A stretch of DNA of 64,000 nt from Marinimicrobium koreense (GTDB taxonomy: Bacteria > Pseudomonadota > Gammaproteobacteria > Pseudomonadales > Cellvibrionaceae), in NCBI RefSeq assembly GCF_003762925.1, contig NZ_RJUK01000001.1, forward strand, positions 744,001-808,000. Direction: 5' to 3'. Shown here piece by piece: positions 26,946 to 35,806 of the stretch. The position numbers and the translations under genes were made by a program. The notes beneath the pieces were generated by a model. That model was given only the letters and a program-made list of their open reading frames with translations, was not told the origin of the DNA and did not search any database. Each line of letters begins with the position of its first letter. Position 1 is the stretch's first letter.

Positions 26946-28966
26946 TGCGTCGGCTTTTCGATAAAGCCCTTCGTTCTGTGAAGATGTTCAGGCACGCTGT
27001 CAGAGCGTTTATCCGACGAATCCTGGATCGGAGAATGGTTCGATCCAGTGGTCTGTTTGACGAGGACTATTATCGAACGCAAGTCGACGCTCAGGTTCTG
27101 GATAGTGCATTTGATTCAAGTCTCCTTGAACATTACCTGGAAGTTGGTGGTTTTAAAGGGCTTGATCCCGGCCCGTCGTTTCGGTCTGGCTGGTATTTAC
27201 ACCGATACCCGGACGTAGAGCAGTTGGGGGTTAACCCGCTAGTGCATTACCTTCGCTTTGGCAAGGCGGAGGGTCGCCTTCCGTTTCACGGAGCGACACC
27301 GGGCGAGCCTGTCCCTGAGGGTGAGTCCTGGGTTTCTCGCCAACACTCATTGCTCTGGGGCGGCTTTGAGCATCTTGCGATGCCAGCTTTGATACGCTGC
27401 ATTGAGAAGAAGCGGGACATGGACGCCATGTTGACCGTGGCGGAGTGGCACTACGCCCACGGAGACCTTCACAAGGCGTCCAATCTTCTTGAAGGCTGCC
27501 TGAGTAATGCAAAACCACCGCACTTAAAGCGTTGTCTTGTAGGGTTGAGCAAGTGCTATAGCCTGTTGGCGGAACGTGAATCACTCGGGGAGCTGCTTTC
27601 GAAGGAAGAGAACCGCCTGGCACTATCTGATGATCTTCCGTTTGTGGAATCCAACAGTGTGGTTGGCCGGGCAGAAGGGCGGCTGGAGCCGATCAATCGT
27701 TTGTATCGCGCCCATGGGTTGGCTCCTGTGGCGCCCCAGGAGAGCAGTCGGCCGCTCTCACTGAAGAATCTCACGGGCCTCGTTGACGCAGAGGATGATT
27801 TCGAGTGCGCCGACCCGCTGATCAGTGTTGTTGTGCCTGCGTTTAATGCGGAAGAGGGTATAGGGATCGCTTTAGATAGCCTATTGTCTCAGACCTGGCG
27901 CAATCTGGAAGTGATTGTGGTCGACGACTGCAGTTCGGATGCGACGTGCCGCGTAGTAGAGGCGTATGCAGCAACGGACGCGCGGGTTCGTCTACTCAGA
28001 AATGAGCGGAATAGGGGAGCTTACCCCAGTCGCAACAGAGGGATGCAGTCTGCAAGCGGTCAGTTTGTCACGGTTCACGACAGTGATGACTGGTCTCACC
28101 CACAAAAGCTTGAGCGTCAAATGCAACCACTTCTCCAGAATGACCGGTTGATCGCCACCGTCAGCAGCTGGGCCAGAGTGACGCCGGATATGCGTTTTGT
28201 GGGCTCCTGGATGCTGACTCAGGGATTCATTGAAGACAATTTCTCTTCCTGGTTGATAAGGCGGGACGTTCTGGACAGAATCGGATTATGGGATGCTGTG
28301 AATGTGGCCGCAGACACGGAGTTTTTGTGGCGTATGGAGCATCATTACGGCTACCCGTCCCTGTGCCATGTTTGTAAGGGCGCGCCTTTATCGTTTGCGC
28401 TTTCGGATGGATCGACATTGACACAGACCAAAGCGACTCACGTCAAGACAGTGTATTACGGACTGCGCAGATTGTACCGGGAGGCGTCATCCTGGTGGCA
28501 TCGGCAACGTGGTTTTGCGCCTGTTATGGAGGAGGTGCGCCCGTTTCCTGCCCCTACTGGGAATTTTAAAGACGCGTCTCGCTACTTTGATGTGGTCGTC
28601 ATTGGCGATTTTGCAGAGGTTGGCACCGATTTCAGCTCCATATTCAGTCAGCTCGATACCCTGTTGTCGGATGGACAGGCGCTCTGCCTGGTTCATTGGC
28701 CGGACCCTGAAGGCTGGCTTGGTCGCCCTGTGCGAGATGACGTGTTTGATTTCTGTCAGTCCCGACATCTGACTCTGGGGCACAGTGGGGTTACCGTTGA
28801 AGCGAATACGTTAATGTTGCTTGACGGCTCCTTATGGAGGCGGCGACCGACCAGGACCATCGCTATTGAAAAGCTGGACACTGTCATCATCGTGAACGGA
28901 TTGCAGCCCGATGATGCTGATGCAATAAAAGACTACTTTGCACACGGTGGTTATGATTATTCGTAA
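26945..28966 (+). CDS. GT2 glycosyltransferase with modules; truncated paralogue of the 20872 gene
   Basis: 673 residues. A basic amphipathic N-terminus is followed by two YPDV/NPL-type modules at about 37-115. Helical repeats come next, then a GT2 domain from about 291 (ISVVVPAFNAEEG, VVDDCSSDA, VHDSDDW). After about residue 547 the sequence follows the N-terminal half of the GT-B domain of the 20872 protein (FDVVVIGDFAEVG) and stops at residue 673. The second Rossmann domain, coiled coil and C-terminal modules are missing. The GT2 part should work, and the GT-B remnant should not. Confidence 0.75.
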   Translation: MRRLFDKALRSVKMFRHAVRAFIRRILDRRMVRSSGLFDEDYYRTQVDAQVLDSAFDSSLLEHYLEVGGFKGLDPGPSFRSGWYLHRYPDVEQLGVNPLVHYLRFGKAEGRLPFHGATPGEPVPEGESWVSRQHSLLWGGFEHLAMPALIRCIEKKRDMDAMLTVAEWHYAHGDLHKASNLLEGCLSNAKPPHLKRCLVGLSKCYSLLAERESLGELLSKEENRLALSDDLPFVESNSVVGRAEGRLEPINRLYRAHGLAPVAPQESSRPLSLKNLTGLVDAEDDFECADPLISVVVPAFNAEEGIGIALDSLLSQTWRNLEVIVVDDCSSDATCRVVEAYAATDARVRLLRNERNRGAYPSRNRGMQSASGQFVTVHDSDDWSHPQKLERQMQPLLQNDRLIATVSSWARVTPDMRFVGSWMLTQGFIEDNFSSWLIRRDVLDRIGLWDAVNVAADTEFLWRMEHHYGYPSLCHVCKGAPLSFALSDGSTLTQTKATHVKTVYYGLRRLYREASSWWHRQRGFAPVMEEVRPFPAPTGNFKDASRYFDVVVIGDFAEVGTDFSSIFSQLDTLLSDGQALCLVHWPDPEGWLGRPVRDDVFDFCQSRHLTLGHSGVTVEANTLMLLDGSLWRRRPTRTIAIEKLDTVIIVNGLQPDDADAIKDYFAHGGYDYS

Positions 28967-30368
28967 ACTCACCAATGACCTGTTGGCCTTGATTTGCAGG
29001 TTGTCCCCAAAAGCGGAAGACTTTGATGCCGCGTGGTATTGCGCAAGGTATCGGGATGTCGCGGACAGTGGTATCGACCCACTATTGCACTACTGCCGGT
29101 TCGGGTATCGGGAAGGACGTGATCCTAACCCGATGACCAGTCTTTCGGGTGAGCGACTCACCGAGTCATCACGGTTTAGTGTGTCTCGCCTGGGTGATAG
29201 CGGCATCCTGGCGATTTCGGGTGATAGGGAGCTGATTGACAAGGCTCCAACGATTCTGTGTTGCGGGCACCAGGCCGGTCATGAGCTTTACGGAGCAGAA
29301 AGGAGTTTTCTGGATACCCTGGCAGTACTGGCGGAGCTCAAGGTCAATCTGGTGGTAACCTTGCCGGAAGCGTTCAATGAGGATTATCTGGCCGCCATTC
29401 GTCCTCATTGTTCCCGGTTGTTGATTCTCCCTTATGGCTGGTGGGCATTCGGTACAGAACCTCAACCAGTGGTTGTCGGACGATTCCAGTCGATCATTGA
29501 ATCGTTCGGCATATCCGCCGTTTATGCGAATACAGTCGTTCTTTTCGAGCCACTGATCGCCGGACGGATAATGGCGGTTCCGGTATCTGTTCATGTACGT
29601 GAGCTGCCGTATCAGGATCCCTCGTTGTGTGCGTTGATGAGAGCAGACGCCGAAGCGGTGATCCAGCACCTTCGTGAGACATCGGACTTCCAGCTGGTCA
29701 ACTCCCGATTTACCGGCGAGACGCTGAGGTTGGATGACGCCATTGTTATTCCGAACTCAGTCAATGCCGAGGATTTCAAGAGCATCTCGCCACCTGACTG
29801 CGAGAGTCACTCCTTGCGGGTTGGGATGATCAGCAGCAATTTGCCTAAGAAAGGGCTGGATGACTTTATCGCCTTGGCGGGCATTTTTGCCGACGAGGGC
29901 TCTCCAATACGCTTCAAACTGATTGGCCCCGAAAATGAGCATACACGTCTGATCGAAAGACGGCAGGCAGCGGGTGAAATCTCTGATAATATTGACATCC
30001 TCGGTTATATCGCCTCGCCACAGGCGGCCCTCAACGAGCTTGATGTCCTCCTGAATCTGTCTCATTTTGAAGAATCTTTTGGACGAACCGTGCTTGAAGC
30101 GATGGCGGCGGCACGTCCCGTTGTTGTTTATGACAGAGGGGCTTTAAGTGAGCTTGTGAGGCATGAGGAAACTGGGTATTTGGTCCGGTTTGGTCATGTT
30201 GAAGGTATCAAGCGCTGTATAGAGCGTTTTTTGACAGACCCTCAACTGCTGCGTGCACTGGGGCAGAACGGCAAGCGACGGGCTACCGAACAGTTTGGTG
30301 TTCTGTCGGTCAAAGCCGGGCTGGAGCACTGGTTGGATTTGGTTTACAGCCCCCGGAAAACCGGTTAG
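28953..30368 (+). CDS. GT4 glycosyltransferase with one N-terminal module
   Basis: About 471 residues from ATG 28953, which overlaps the preceding gene by 14 bases. One module covers residues 23-62 (DFDAAWYCARYRDV, then PLLHYCRFGYREGRDPNP). A GT4 enzyme follows: GHQAGHELYGAERSFLD in the acceptor domain, GMISSNLPKKGLDDF and FKLIGPENEH in the donor domain, and HFEESFGRTVLEAMA as the E-x7-E motif. This is a likely retaining transferase. It is the last glycosyltransferase before the ABC exporter genes. Confidence 0.8.
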   Translation: MIIRKLTNDLLALICRLSPKAEDFDAAWYCARYRDVADSGIDPLLHYCRFGYREGRDPNPMTSLSGERLTESSRFSVSRLGDSGILAISGDRELIDKAPTILCCGHQAGHELYGAERSFLDTLAVLAELKVNLVVTLPEAFNEDYLAAIRPHCSRLLILPYGWWAFGTEPQPVVVGRFQSIIESFGISAVYANTVVLFEPLIAGRIMAVPVSVHVRELPYQDPSLCALMRADAEAVIQHLRETSDFQLVNSRFTGETLRLDDAIVIPNSVNAEDFKSISPPDCESHSLRVGMISSNLPKKGLDDFIALAGIFADEGSPIRFKLIGPENEHTRLIERRQAAGEISDNIDILGYIASPQAALNELDVLLNLSHFEESFGRTVLEAMAAARPVVVYDRGALSELVRHEETGYLVRFGHVEGIKRCIERFLTDPQLLRALGQNGKRRATEQFGVLSVKAGLEHWLDLVYSPRKTG

Positions 30369-30426
30369 CATCGCGTTCAACGGATGAACGTATGCTTGCC
30401 TTAAGAATTTGGATGAAATTTAATCA

Positions 30427-31197
30427 ATGAACCCGCTTCAATTTATCAGTTTGCTGGATCTCAAGGCCCGGATGGCTTTGAAGTCTGAGGCATCCAAGCT
30501 GTACCTCAGTTACCTCTGGTGGGTACTCGAGCCGATGCTTTGGGTAATGGCCTTTTACTTTGTTTTTACCATTTTGTTGGAAATGGGGCGGGATATTGCC
30601 TTTCTGATGTGCGGAAAAATCCCCTTTTTGTGGTTTAGCAAGTCTGTGACAACGGGGTCGAATAGCATTGTTGCCAGTAAAGGATTGATAAACCAGGTCA
30701 ACATACCGAAAGCCTTTTTCCCTTATCAGTCTCTCCAGGAAGCGCTATACAAGCAATGGCTGGTTTTCCTTGTGTTATTCGCATTGCTGATATTCTATGG
30801 TTATAACGCGTCCTGGCATTGGCTTTGGGTATTACCCGTTATTGTAGCCAATTACCTGTTAATACTGCTGTGTACACTGGTGGGCGCCTTCCTCGTCAGC
30901 TATGTGCGCGATATCAGGATGTTGATTAATATGGGTGTCCTGTTTCTGATGTTTGCATCCGGTATTTTCTGGGACGTCAATGACATCGCCGACCCGGCTA
31001 AGCGGGAAGCGTTGCTGACCTGGAATCCGGTGGCGTTCATACTGGATGCCTACCGGGCGGTACTGATGAGGGGAGAGATGTTTGATCATCAGCACATGAT
31101 TGTACTTTCTGCGATTATGTTGGGAGGGGTAGTGTTGATGCACCTCGTATACCGATTGTTCAGTCAGTCCATTGCGTCGAAGGTGATTAATTCATGA
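30427..31197 (+). CDS. ABC-2 polysaccharide export permease
   Basis: A 256-residue integral membrane protein with about six hydrophobic helices, of the Wzm/KpsM/TagG family. The N-terminal LYLSYLWWVLEPMLWVMAFYF pattern is typical of ABC-2 polysaccharide permeases, and WNPVAFILDAYRAVLM is a conserved C-terminal segment. It forms the inner-membrane channel that exports a lipid-linked polysaccharide made in the cytoplasm. The stop overlaps the ATPase start by four bases. The symbol is left blank because KpsM and Wzm types are not separable here. Confidence 0.9.
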   Translation: MNPLQFISLLDLKARMALKSEASKLYLSYLWWVLEPMLWVMAFYFVFTILLEMGRDIAFLMCGKIPFLWFSKSVTTGSNSIVASKGLINQVNIPKAFFPYQSLQEALYKQWLVFLVLFALLIFYGYNASWHWLWVLPVIVANYLLILLCTLVGAFLVSYVRDIRMLINMGVLFLMFASGIFWDVNDIADPAKREALLTWNPVAFILDAYRAVLMRGEMFDHQHMIVLSAIMLGGVVLMHLVYRLFSQSIASKVINS

Positions 31198-31934
31198 GCA
31201 GCGGTGATGTCTTGCTCCAGGCAAAGGAGTTGAGGTACAGCTACGCCAGTCGTCTGTGGGGCTTCAAGCGCTTTGAATTTGAGGTCCTGAAAGGGCTCAA
31301 CTTTAACGTGTATCGTGGCGAAACACTGGGCATCATGGGACGCAATGGCTGTGGAAAAAGCTCGCTGCTTCGCATTCTGAACGGCATTGTGGCGCCCACG
31401 GAGGGTGAGCTTAAACAGTCCGGCCCGCTGACAAGAATATTGCTCACGCTTGGGCTGGGTTTTGACAAGGATCTGACCGGCCGTGACAATGCAATGTTAA
31501 GTGCGATGCTTCAAGGGTACTCACGAAGTCGTGCCAAGGAGGCGCTAGAAGATATCAAGGAGTTTTCAGAGCTGGGTGATTTTTTTGAGCGCCCGGTCAA
31601 AACCTACTCCTCAGGTATGCGTAGCCGCCTCGGCTTTTCTACTGCGCTGAAAACAGAAGTGGACCTGCTTCTGATTGATGAGACATTGAGTGTCGGTGAT
31701 CAGCATTTCAGCCATAAGGCTGAAAAGGCAATGATGGAGAAAATCAATAGCGAACAAACTGTGATTTTTGTCAGTCACAGTGGTGGCCAGGTCAAGAAAG
31801 TGTGCAGCCGCGCGATTTGGCTGGAAGATGGGGTCATCCAGGCCGAGGGCGACACAAAGGAGGTGGCGGCCGAGTACAAGGCATTCATGGATGAGTTGGA
31901 TCGGTCGGGCGGTAAGTCTGCCTGGGAGCGATAG
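31194..31934 (+). CDS. ABC-type polysaccharide export ATPase
   Basis: 246 residues. Walker A is GRNGCGKSS, the ABC signature is YSSGMRSRLGFS, Walker B is LLLIDETLSVGD, and the switch His is in FVSHSGGQ. This is the KpsT/Wzt family. The protein ends soon after the ATPase core and lacks the C-terminal carbohydrate-binding domain of O-antigen Wzt proteins, so it is nearer the capsule (KpsT) type. Together with the permease it argues for ABC-dependent export of the polymer. Confidence 0.9.
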   Translation: MSSGDVLLQAKELRYSYASRLWGFKRFEFEVLKGLNFNVYRGETLGIMGRNGCGKSSLLRILNGIVAPTEGELKQSGPLTRILLTLGLGFDKDLTGRDNAMLSAMLQGYSRSRAKEALEDIKEFSELGDFFERPVKTYSSGMRSRLGFSTALKTEVDLLLIDETLSVGDQHFSHKAEKAMMEKINSEQTVIFVSHSGGQVKKVCSRAIWLEDGVIQAEGDTKEVAAEYKAFMDELDRSGGKSAWER

Positions 31935-31987
31935 TCCGCAAACGGTTCTGCTTTTGGCGAACTCAGGTTATGGTTTAGGCGATTACT

Positions 31988-32554
31988 ATGAAACGATTTG
32001 ATGATATTTTTAATGCTGCGTCACCCAGGCGCGCGAGTGGCTTTATCGATGGTAGTATGGCCGTCGCGATATTTGCGGTTCTTCTGGTGGTGTTCCTTGT
32101 TGTGTCGACGCTGTATGGGTATGGTGTCTTTGATGGCGAAGAACAGAAAAAAGTGAGCTACTTTGATTTGGATAAAAGCACACTGACCCGTTGGGATGCC
32201 CAGATGAGCTGTGGTCCCGCGGGTACGAGCCCGGAATTTGAGGTCAGTCGATCTCTTTGGGTGGGCGAGGATGTCGTCTTGCTTGAACGCGGCAGCTATA
32301 AGCGGTTTTTTGACGAGACCAACAACGCTATTGAGATTCCCGGAGAGCTTCCTTTCCGGTTTGAGTGGTGGTTTGGACACATCGAAAACGGGATGATCGA
32401 GGTTAGTGGTTGGTACAACGAAGGAAATGACGTGGTCAAAAAGGTATCTTTCTCCGGGCGGCGTATAGAGGACCAAGTATCATTCGTCGGCCGTCGGGGA
32501 CCCCGTCGCTGCGAGGTAAAGGCAGTGCCCGCGGACGAGTCTGCAGACGAGTAG
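31988..32554 (+). CDS. Hypothetical single-pass membrane protein
   Basis: 188 residues that I do not recognise. One transmembrane helix at about 26-46 (AIFAVLLVVFLVVSTLYGYG) follows a short cytoplasmic N-terminus. A predicted periplasmic domain of about 140 residues follows, with three to four beta-like stretches and no obvious catalytic motif. It lies 54 bases after the export ATPase and is the last plus-strand gene of the polysaccharide locus. A role as an accessory to export is possible from position only. Confidence 0.5.
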   Translation: MKRFDDIFNAASPRRASGFIDGSMAVAIFAVLLVVFLVVSTLYGYGVFDGEEQKKVSYFDLDKSTLTRWDAQMSCGPAGTSPEFEVSRSLWVGEDVVLLERGSYKRFFDETNNAIEIPGELPFRFEWWFGHIENGMIEVSGWYNEGNDVVKKVSFSGRRIEDQVSFVGRRGPRRCEVKAVPADESADE

Positions 32555-32617
32555 GGCGGAACGCTCCGAAGCGTCGGCTTGCTCCGGTCCACGAGTGGCT
32601 CCGGGTCCGCGGTCTGC

Positions 32618-32703
32618 GTAGGGCGGATAAGCCAGCGGCGCATCCGCCGTAAATACACGTGATACAGCCCCGTAGGGTGGATAAGCGAAGCGTCATCCAC
32701 CAT
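32618..32703. repeat. REP-like palindrome plus divergent copy
   Basis: The first unit (about 32618-32653) is CGTAGGGCGGATAAGCC followed by CGCATCCGCCGTA. The second, starting at about 32671, is a variant with GGTGGAT and ATCCACC arms. They separate the convergent ends of the 31988 gene and the minus-strand GT2. Confidence 0.7.
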
Positions 32704-32713
32704 GGATCCACCA

Positions 32714-33499
32714 CTATTTCAACGAATCCACCCCAAGCAACGCGGTTTTGGCCCGCACCCACGCAAAGCGCAATGCGCTGGTCAGGTGCCACCACAAATG
32801 CCGGTTGTTCAACGTATGACTGGCCCGCTTACCCCGGTGAACCATCTTGGCGCCGGGAACATAGTAGGTTTTCTCGCCCAGCAAATGCCTCGCCCGCCAG
32901 CAGAAGTCCACATCTTCATAATATAAAAAATACCGCTCATCAAACCCGCCCAGAGCTTTGAAGGTGCTGGCACTGAACGCCAGACAGGCACCGGATGCCC
33001 AATCCACTTCACACGCCCGATCCGTGCAGCGGTCCACTCCGGTCCGATTTTTCCGGAATAGGTAGGAAGTGACCAGCTCCCACAGGTAGGGAAAGCGACG
33101 CACAGATTCCTCATGCTCCTCGAACTTCCTGTCCTTAAAGATATTGGGCGCGCCGATTTTTGCGCCGGTTGCCCGCATGTCGTCGATCAGGTGCTCAATC
33201 GCTTCGCGGTCGCACTCCAGGTCCGGGTTGAGGATGATGAACCAATCGTTCTCAATATCCATGTCCAGCATGTGCTGGCAGTAGTGGAATACTTTGTTGT
33301 GGTTGGCTCCGAAGCCCTGAATTTTTTCATTGGCCAGATAAGTCAGATTGTGCTCCGAGGCGTAGGTTTTCAGCTCTTGGGCAGGGCAGTTGTCCAGGAT
33401 GACGATCTGGTGCTCGGGCGATTTCAGCCGATGAGGCTGAAGGTCGTGAATGATTTCCAGCGTATCTTCATGAGAGACAACAGAAATGTAGACGGTCAT
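32714..33499 (-). CDS. Glycosyltransferase family 2 (rhamnosyltransferase-like)
   Basis: A 261-residue GT-A enzyme. YISVVSHED opens it, and NEKIQGFGANHNKV matches the family's N.G.G...N. NPDLECD is the DxD-type site. ACLAFSASTFKALGGFDE and YYEDVDFCWRAR are the conserved downstream segments. This pattern resembles WbbL-type rhamnosyltransferases and fits with the dTDP-rhamnose genes upstream. It overlaps the next minus-strand GT2 by four bases (ATGA), so the two form a pair. Confidence 0.8.
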   Translation of the reverse strand: MTVYISVVSHEDTLEIIHDLQPHRLKSPEHQIVILDNCPAQELKTYASEHNLTYLANEKIQGFGANHNKVFHYCQHMLDMDIENDWFIILNPDLECDREAIEHLIDDMRATGAKIGAPNIFKDRKFEEHEESVRRFPYLWELVTSYLFRKNRTGVDRCTDRACEVDWASGACLAFSASTFKALGGFDERYFLYYEDVDFCWRARHLLGEKTYYVPGAKMVHRGKRASHTLNNRHLWWHLTSALRFAWVRAKTALLGVDSLK

Positions 33500-34458
33500 T
33501 CCGGCTTGACTCCTTTCGCCAGTACGATGCTCGCCCAGAGAGTAATATGGTGACGCATGTCACGGTGTTTCGGCCAGTGCCGAAGTATGAATGTGCCGCG
33601 CTGAATGATGTTGCCACGGAGGGCTCGCCGATAATGCTTAAAGAATCCCTGGCAACTGAGGGGTAATCCATCACCATAGTGATCCGCGAAGGCAGCGGCT
33701 TGTCGGAGTATTCGGGTGGCGATCGCACGACGATGTGAAAGGCTTCGGTTTTTACGCCCCGCTTTGTTCTGACTTCCCACCTGGTTGTTATCGTGCTGGC
33801 GATACAGAAGCGTCGGCTCCCGGATGTAATCAATGTGGCCCGTGCCGCTGGCGATCAGCGCGAGCCACCAGTCGTGCATGACGATGTCCGGATGTTCGGC
33901 GGTGGGTTCCATGGCGGCGATCAAGGATCGGTTGACACACGCCGAGGCACCTTGCACTGTGTTGTGAAACGCGAGCCGTCGCGGGTCCCTGGCGTTATCC
34001 GGGCGCAGTTGGTCCAGTTCCCAGAAGGAATGTTTTTCCTCTCTGTCGGGGTGCCAGACCCAGGCGTCGGAAAAAATCAGGTGCGGCGAATGTTCGCTGT
34101 GCATTTTTTCGGCGAACAGTGCGACTTTGTTGTCCAGCCAGATGTCGTCCTGATCCGCCAGAAATACGTAGTCGGCGGTGGTTTTCGGTAGGGCGGTCAG
34201 CACGTTGCGGATAACGCCTCGGCCGGGTCCGTCGATGATTTCGATCGGTATGGGCGAGGATTGTGCAACCTGGTTTACAATGGCGCGGGTGTTATCGGCG
34301 GAGTGGTCGTCGCTGATCAGCACGCGCTTCGGGGCGGGCTGTTGGCGAAGGATGCTGTGGAGTTGCTCTTCGATGAATTCTGCGCCATTGTAGGTGCAGA
34401 CGAGCACGTCGTAGTCGATCCCTGAGGCGGGTTGTGCCGGGTTGGGCGTGTTAGGCAT
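33496..34458 (-). CDS. Glycosyltransferase family 2
   Basis: 320 residues. DVLVCTYNGAEFIEEQLHSI opens a GT2 domain. VLISDDHSADN and ADYVFLADQDDIWL follow, the latter with the D-Q-D-D metal site typical of rhamnosyl- and other deoxysugar transferases. The minus-strand start at 34458 lies 29 codons into the frame's first DxD-free strand. Its TGA overlaps the start of the second GT2. The pair probably belongs to the O-antigen-like set that follows. Confidence 0.8.
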   Translation of the reverse strand: MPNTPNPAQPASGIDYDVLVCTYNGAEFIEEQLHSILRQQPAPKRVLISDDHSADNTRAIVNQVAQSSPIPIEIIDGPGRGVIRNVLTALPKTTADYVFLADQDDIWLDNKVALFAEKMHSEHSPHLIFSDAWVWHPDREEKHSFWELDQLRPDNARDPRRLAFHNTVQGASACVNRSLIAAMEPTAEHPDIVMHDWWLALIASGTGHIDYIREPTLLYRQHDNNQVGSQNKAGRKNRSLSHRRAIATRILRQAAAFADHYGDGLPLSCQGFFKHYRRALRGNIIQRGTFILRHWPKHRDMRHHITLWASIVLAKGVKPE

Positions 34459-34529
34459 AGGGTTAAATCAGTTTTATCCGTAATTGGGTGGAGTATACCT
34501 GAAAAGTGGGTTGGATTGGTCGGGTTTGG

Positions 34530-34627
34530 GTTACGGCGGATGCGGCCTTTGGCCTTATCCGCCCTACGCAAACCGTGGCAGCTCGCGTAGGGCGGATAAG
34601 CGCGAAGCGCGCATCCGCCGTTACCAC
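34530..34627. repeat. Paired inverted REP-like elements
   Basis: Two units in opposite orientation, TTACGGCGGATGCG...CTTATCCGCCCTACG, then CGTAGGGCGGATAAG...CGCATCCGCCGTTAC, are separated by about 20 bases. A further half-copy follows (CATCCGCCGTTACC near 34637). The pair lies between divergent genes. Confidence 0.8.
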
Positions 34628-34684
34628 ACCCCGCCACATCCGCCGTTACCCAAATTGATTGATTTGAAATAACGGAATAATGTG

Positions 34685-35608
34685 ATGACGATCTGGATTC
34701 CCGGTGCGACCGGTTTTGTGGGACGTGCTTTGATGGCCCGTTTGCGGGCCGATGGACAATCGGTGGAGCCCATTTCCCGCTCGGCGTCGACGGTGGAGGG
34801 GGTGACGGCGCATCGCATTTCGGCGTTGGGCTCCTTGCTGTCCGCCGGTGATACGGTGGTGTATTGCGGGGGTAGGGCGCACGTTGCTCTGACCGGCAGT
34901 GCGGAGGATGAGTTGGCGGCGCATCGCCGGGCCAATTGTGAGGAACCTCTGGCAGCCGCTCGACTGGCCTCGGCCCGGGGTGCGCGGCGGTTTGTGTTTG
35001 TCAGCAGTATCAAGGTTAATGGTGAGCGAACTGAGGGCGTTCCGTTCAGTGAGCGGGATACCCCGCAGCCAGAGGATGCTTACGGGCGTTCCAAGTGGGA
35101 AGGTGAGCAGGCGCTCTGGGAGCACGCTCAGCGGGCCGGAATGGAGTTGGTGATTGTCCGGCCCCCGCTGGTGTACGGGCCCGGCGTGCGCGCCAATATG
35201 GCGACGCTGATGCGGGCGGTGGGGCGCGGCTGGCCGTTGCCGCTGGCGTCGGTGCGCAATAAGCGCAGTCTGGTGTTTGTGGAAAACCTGGTGGATTTGC
35301 TGGCGCTGTGCTGCACGCACCCGGCGGCGGCCAATGAGGTGTTCCTGGTGTCCGACGGCCGCGATCTGTCCACGCCGGAGCTGGTGCGTTTGATGGCCGA
35401 CGCTCAGGGGCGCACTGCGCGGTTATGGCCGTTTCCGGTGCCGTTGTTAAAACTTGGCGCGGGCTTCCTGGGGCGCCGCTCAATGGCGGACCGGCTGTGT
35501 GGTTCCCTTCAGGTCAGTACGGATAAAGTGAAAAACCGCCTGATCTGGCGGCCACCGTTTTCGGTGGAGGAGGGGCTGCGAAGAATGGTGGGTGACGCTG
35601 GGGGATGA
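34685..35608 (+). CDS. NAD-dependent epimerase/reductase, WbpV/WreQ-like
   Basis: An extended SDR of about 307 residues. The Rossmann loop is GATGFVG near residues 7-13, and the catalytic Y...K is in AYGRSKWEGE. VVRPPLVYGPGVRANMA is the typical loop after it. Members beside WbpL and WbpM homologues reduce the 4-keto intermediate to UDP-QuiNAc or UDP-FucNAc. That role is inferred here from the nearby transferase (36872) and dehydratase (38827). ATG 34685 is preferred over the GTG one codon earlier. Confidence 0.7.
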   Translation: MTIWIPGATGFVGRALMARLRADGQSVEPISRSASTVEGVTAHRISALGSLLSAGDTVVYCGGRAHVALTGSAEDELAAHRRANCEEPLAAARLASARGARRFVFVSSIKVNGERTEGVPFSERDTPQPEDAYGRSKWEGEQALWEHAQRAGMELVIVRPPLVYGPGVRANMATLMRAVGRGWPLPLASVRNKRSLVFVENLVDLLALCCTHPAAANEVFLVSDGRDLSTPELVRLMADAQGRTARLWPFPVPLLKLGAGFLGRRSMADRLCGSLQVSTDKVKNRLIWRPPFSVEEGLRRMVGDAGG

Positions 35609-35633
35609 CGGCCTACGTGAACGATGGCACCTG

Positions 35634-35711
35634 GTAGGTCGGATTAGCGAAGCGTAATCCGACAAGTTTGGTGGTGTTTTTGTCGGATTACGCTTCGCTA
35701 ATCCGACCTAC
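35634..35711. repeat. Inverted pair of a second repeat family (GTCGGATTA arms)
   Basis: GTAGGTCGGATTAGCGAAGCG followed by TAATCCGAC is repeated in reverse orientation about 20 bases later. This family has GTCGGATTA/TAATCCGAC arms and differs from the main GGCGGAT family. A third relative with GGTTGCATAAG arms lies at about 35730-35765. Confidence 0.7.
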
Positions 35712-35806
35712 TATTGACTGCGGTTGGGGTAGGGTTGCATAAGCGGCGCAGCCGCGTCATCCACCGGAATGGGGGCGTGGCGGCTTGAGTTGTCGTAGTT
35801 ATGCTT

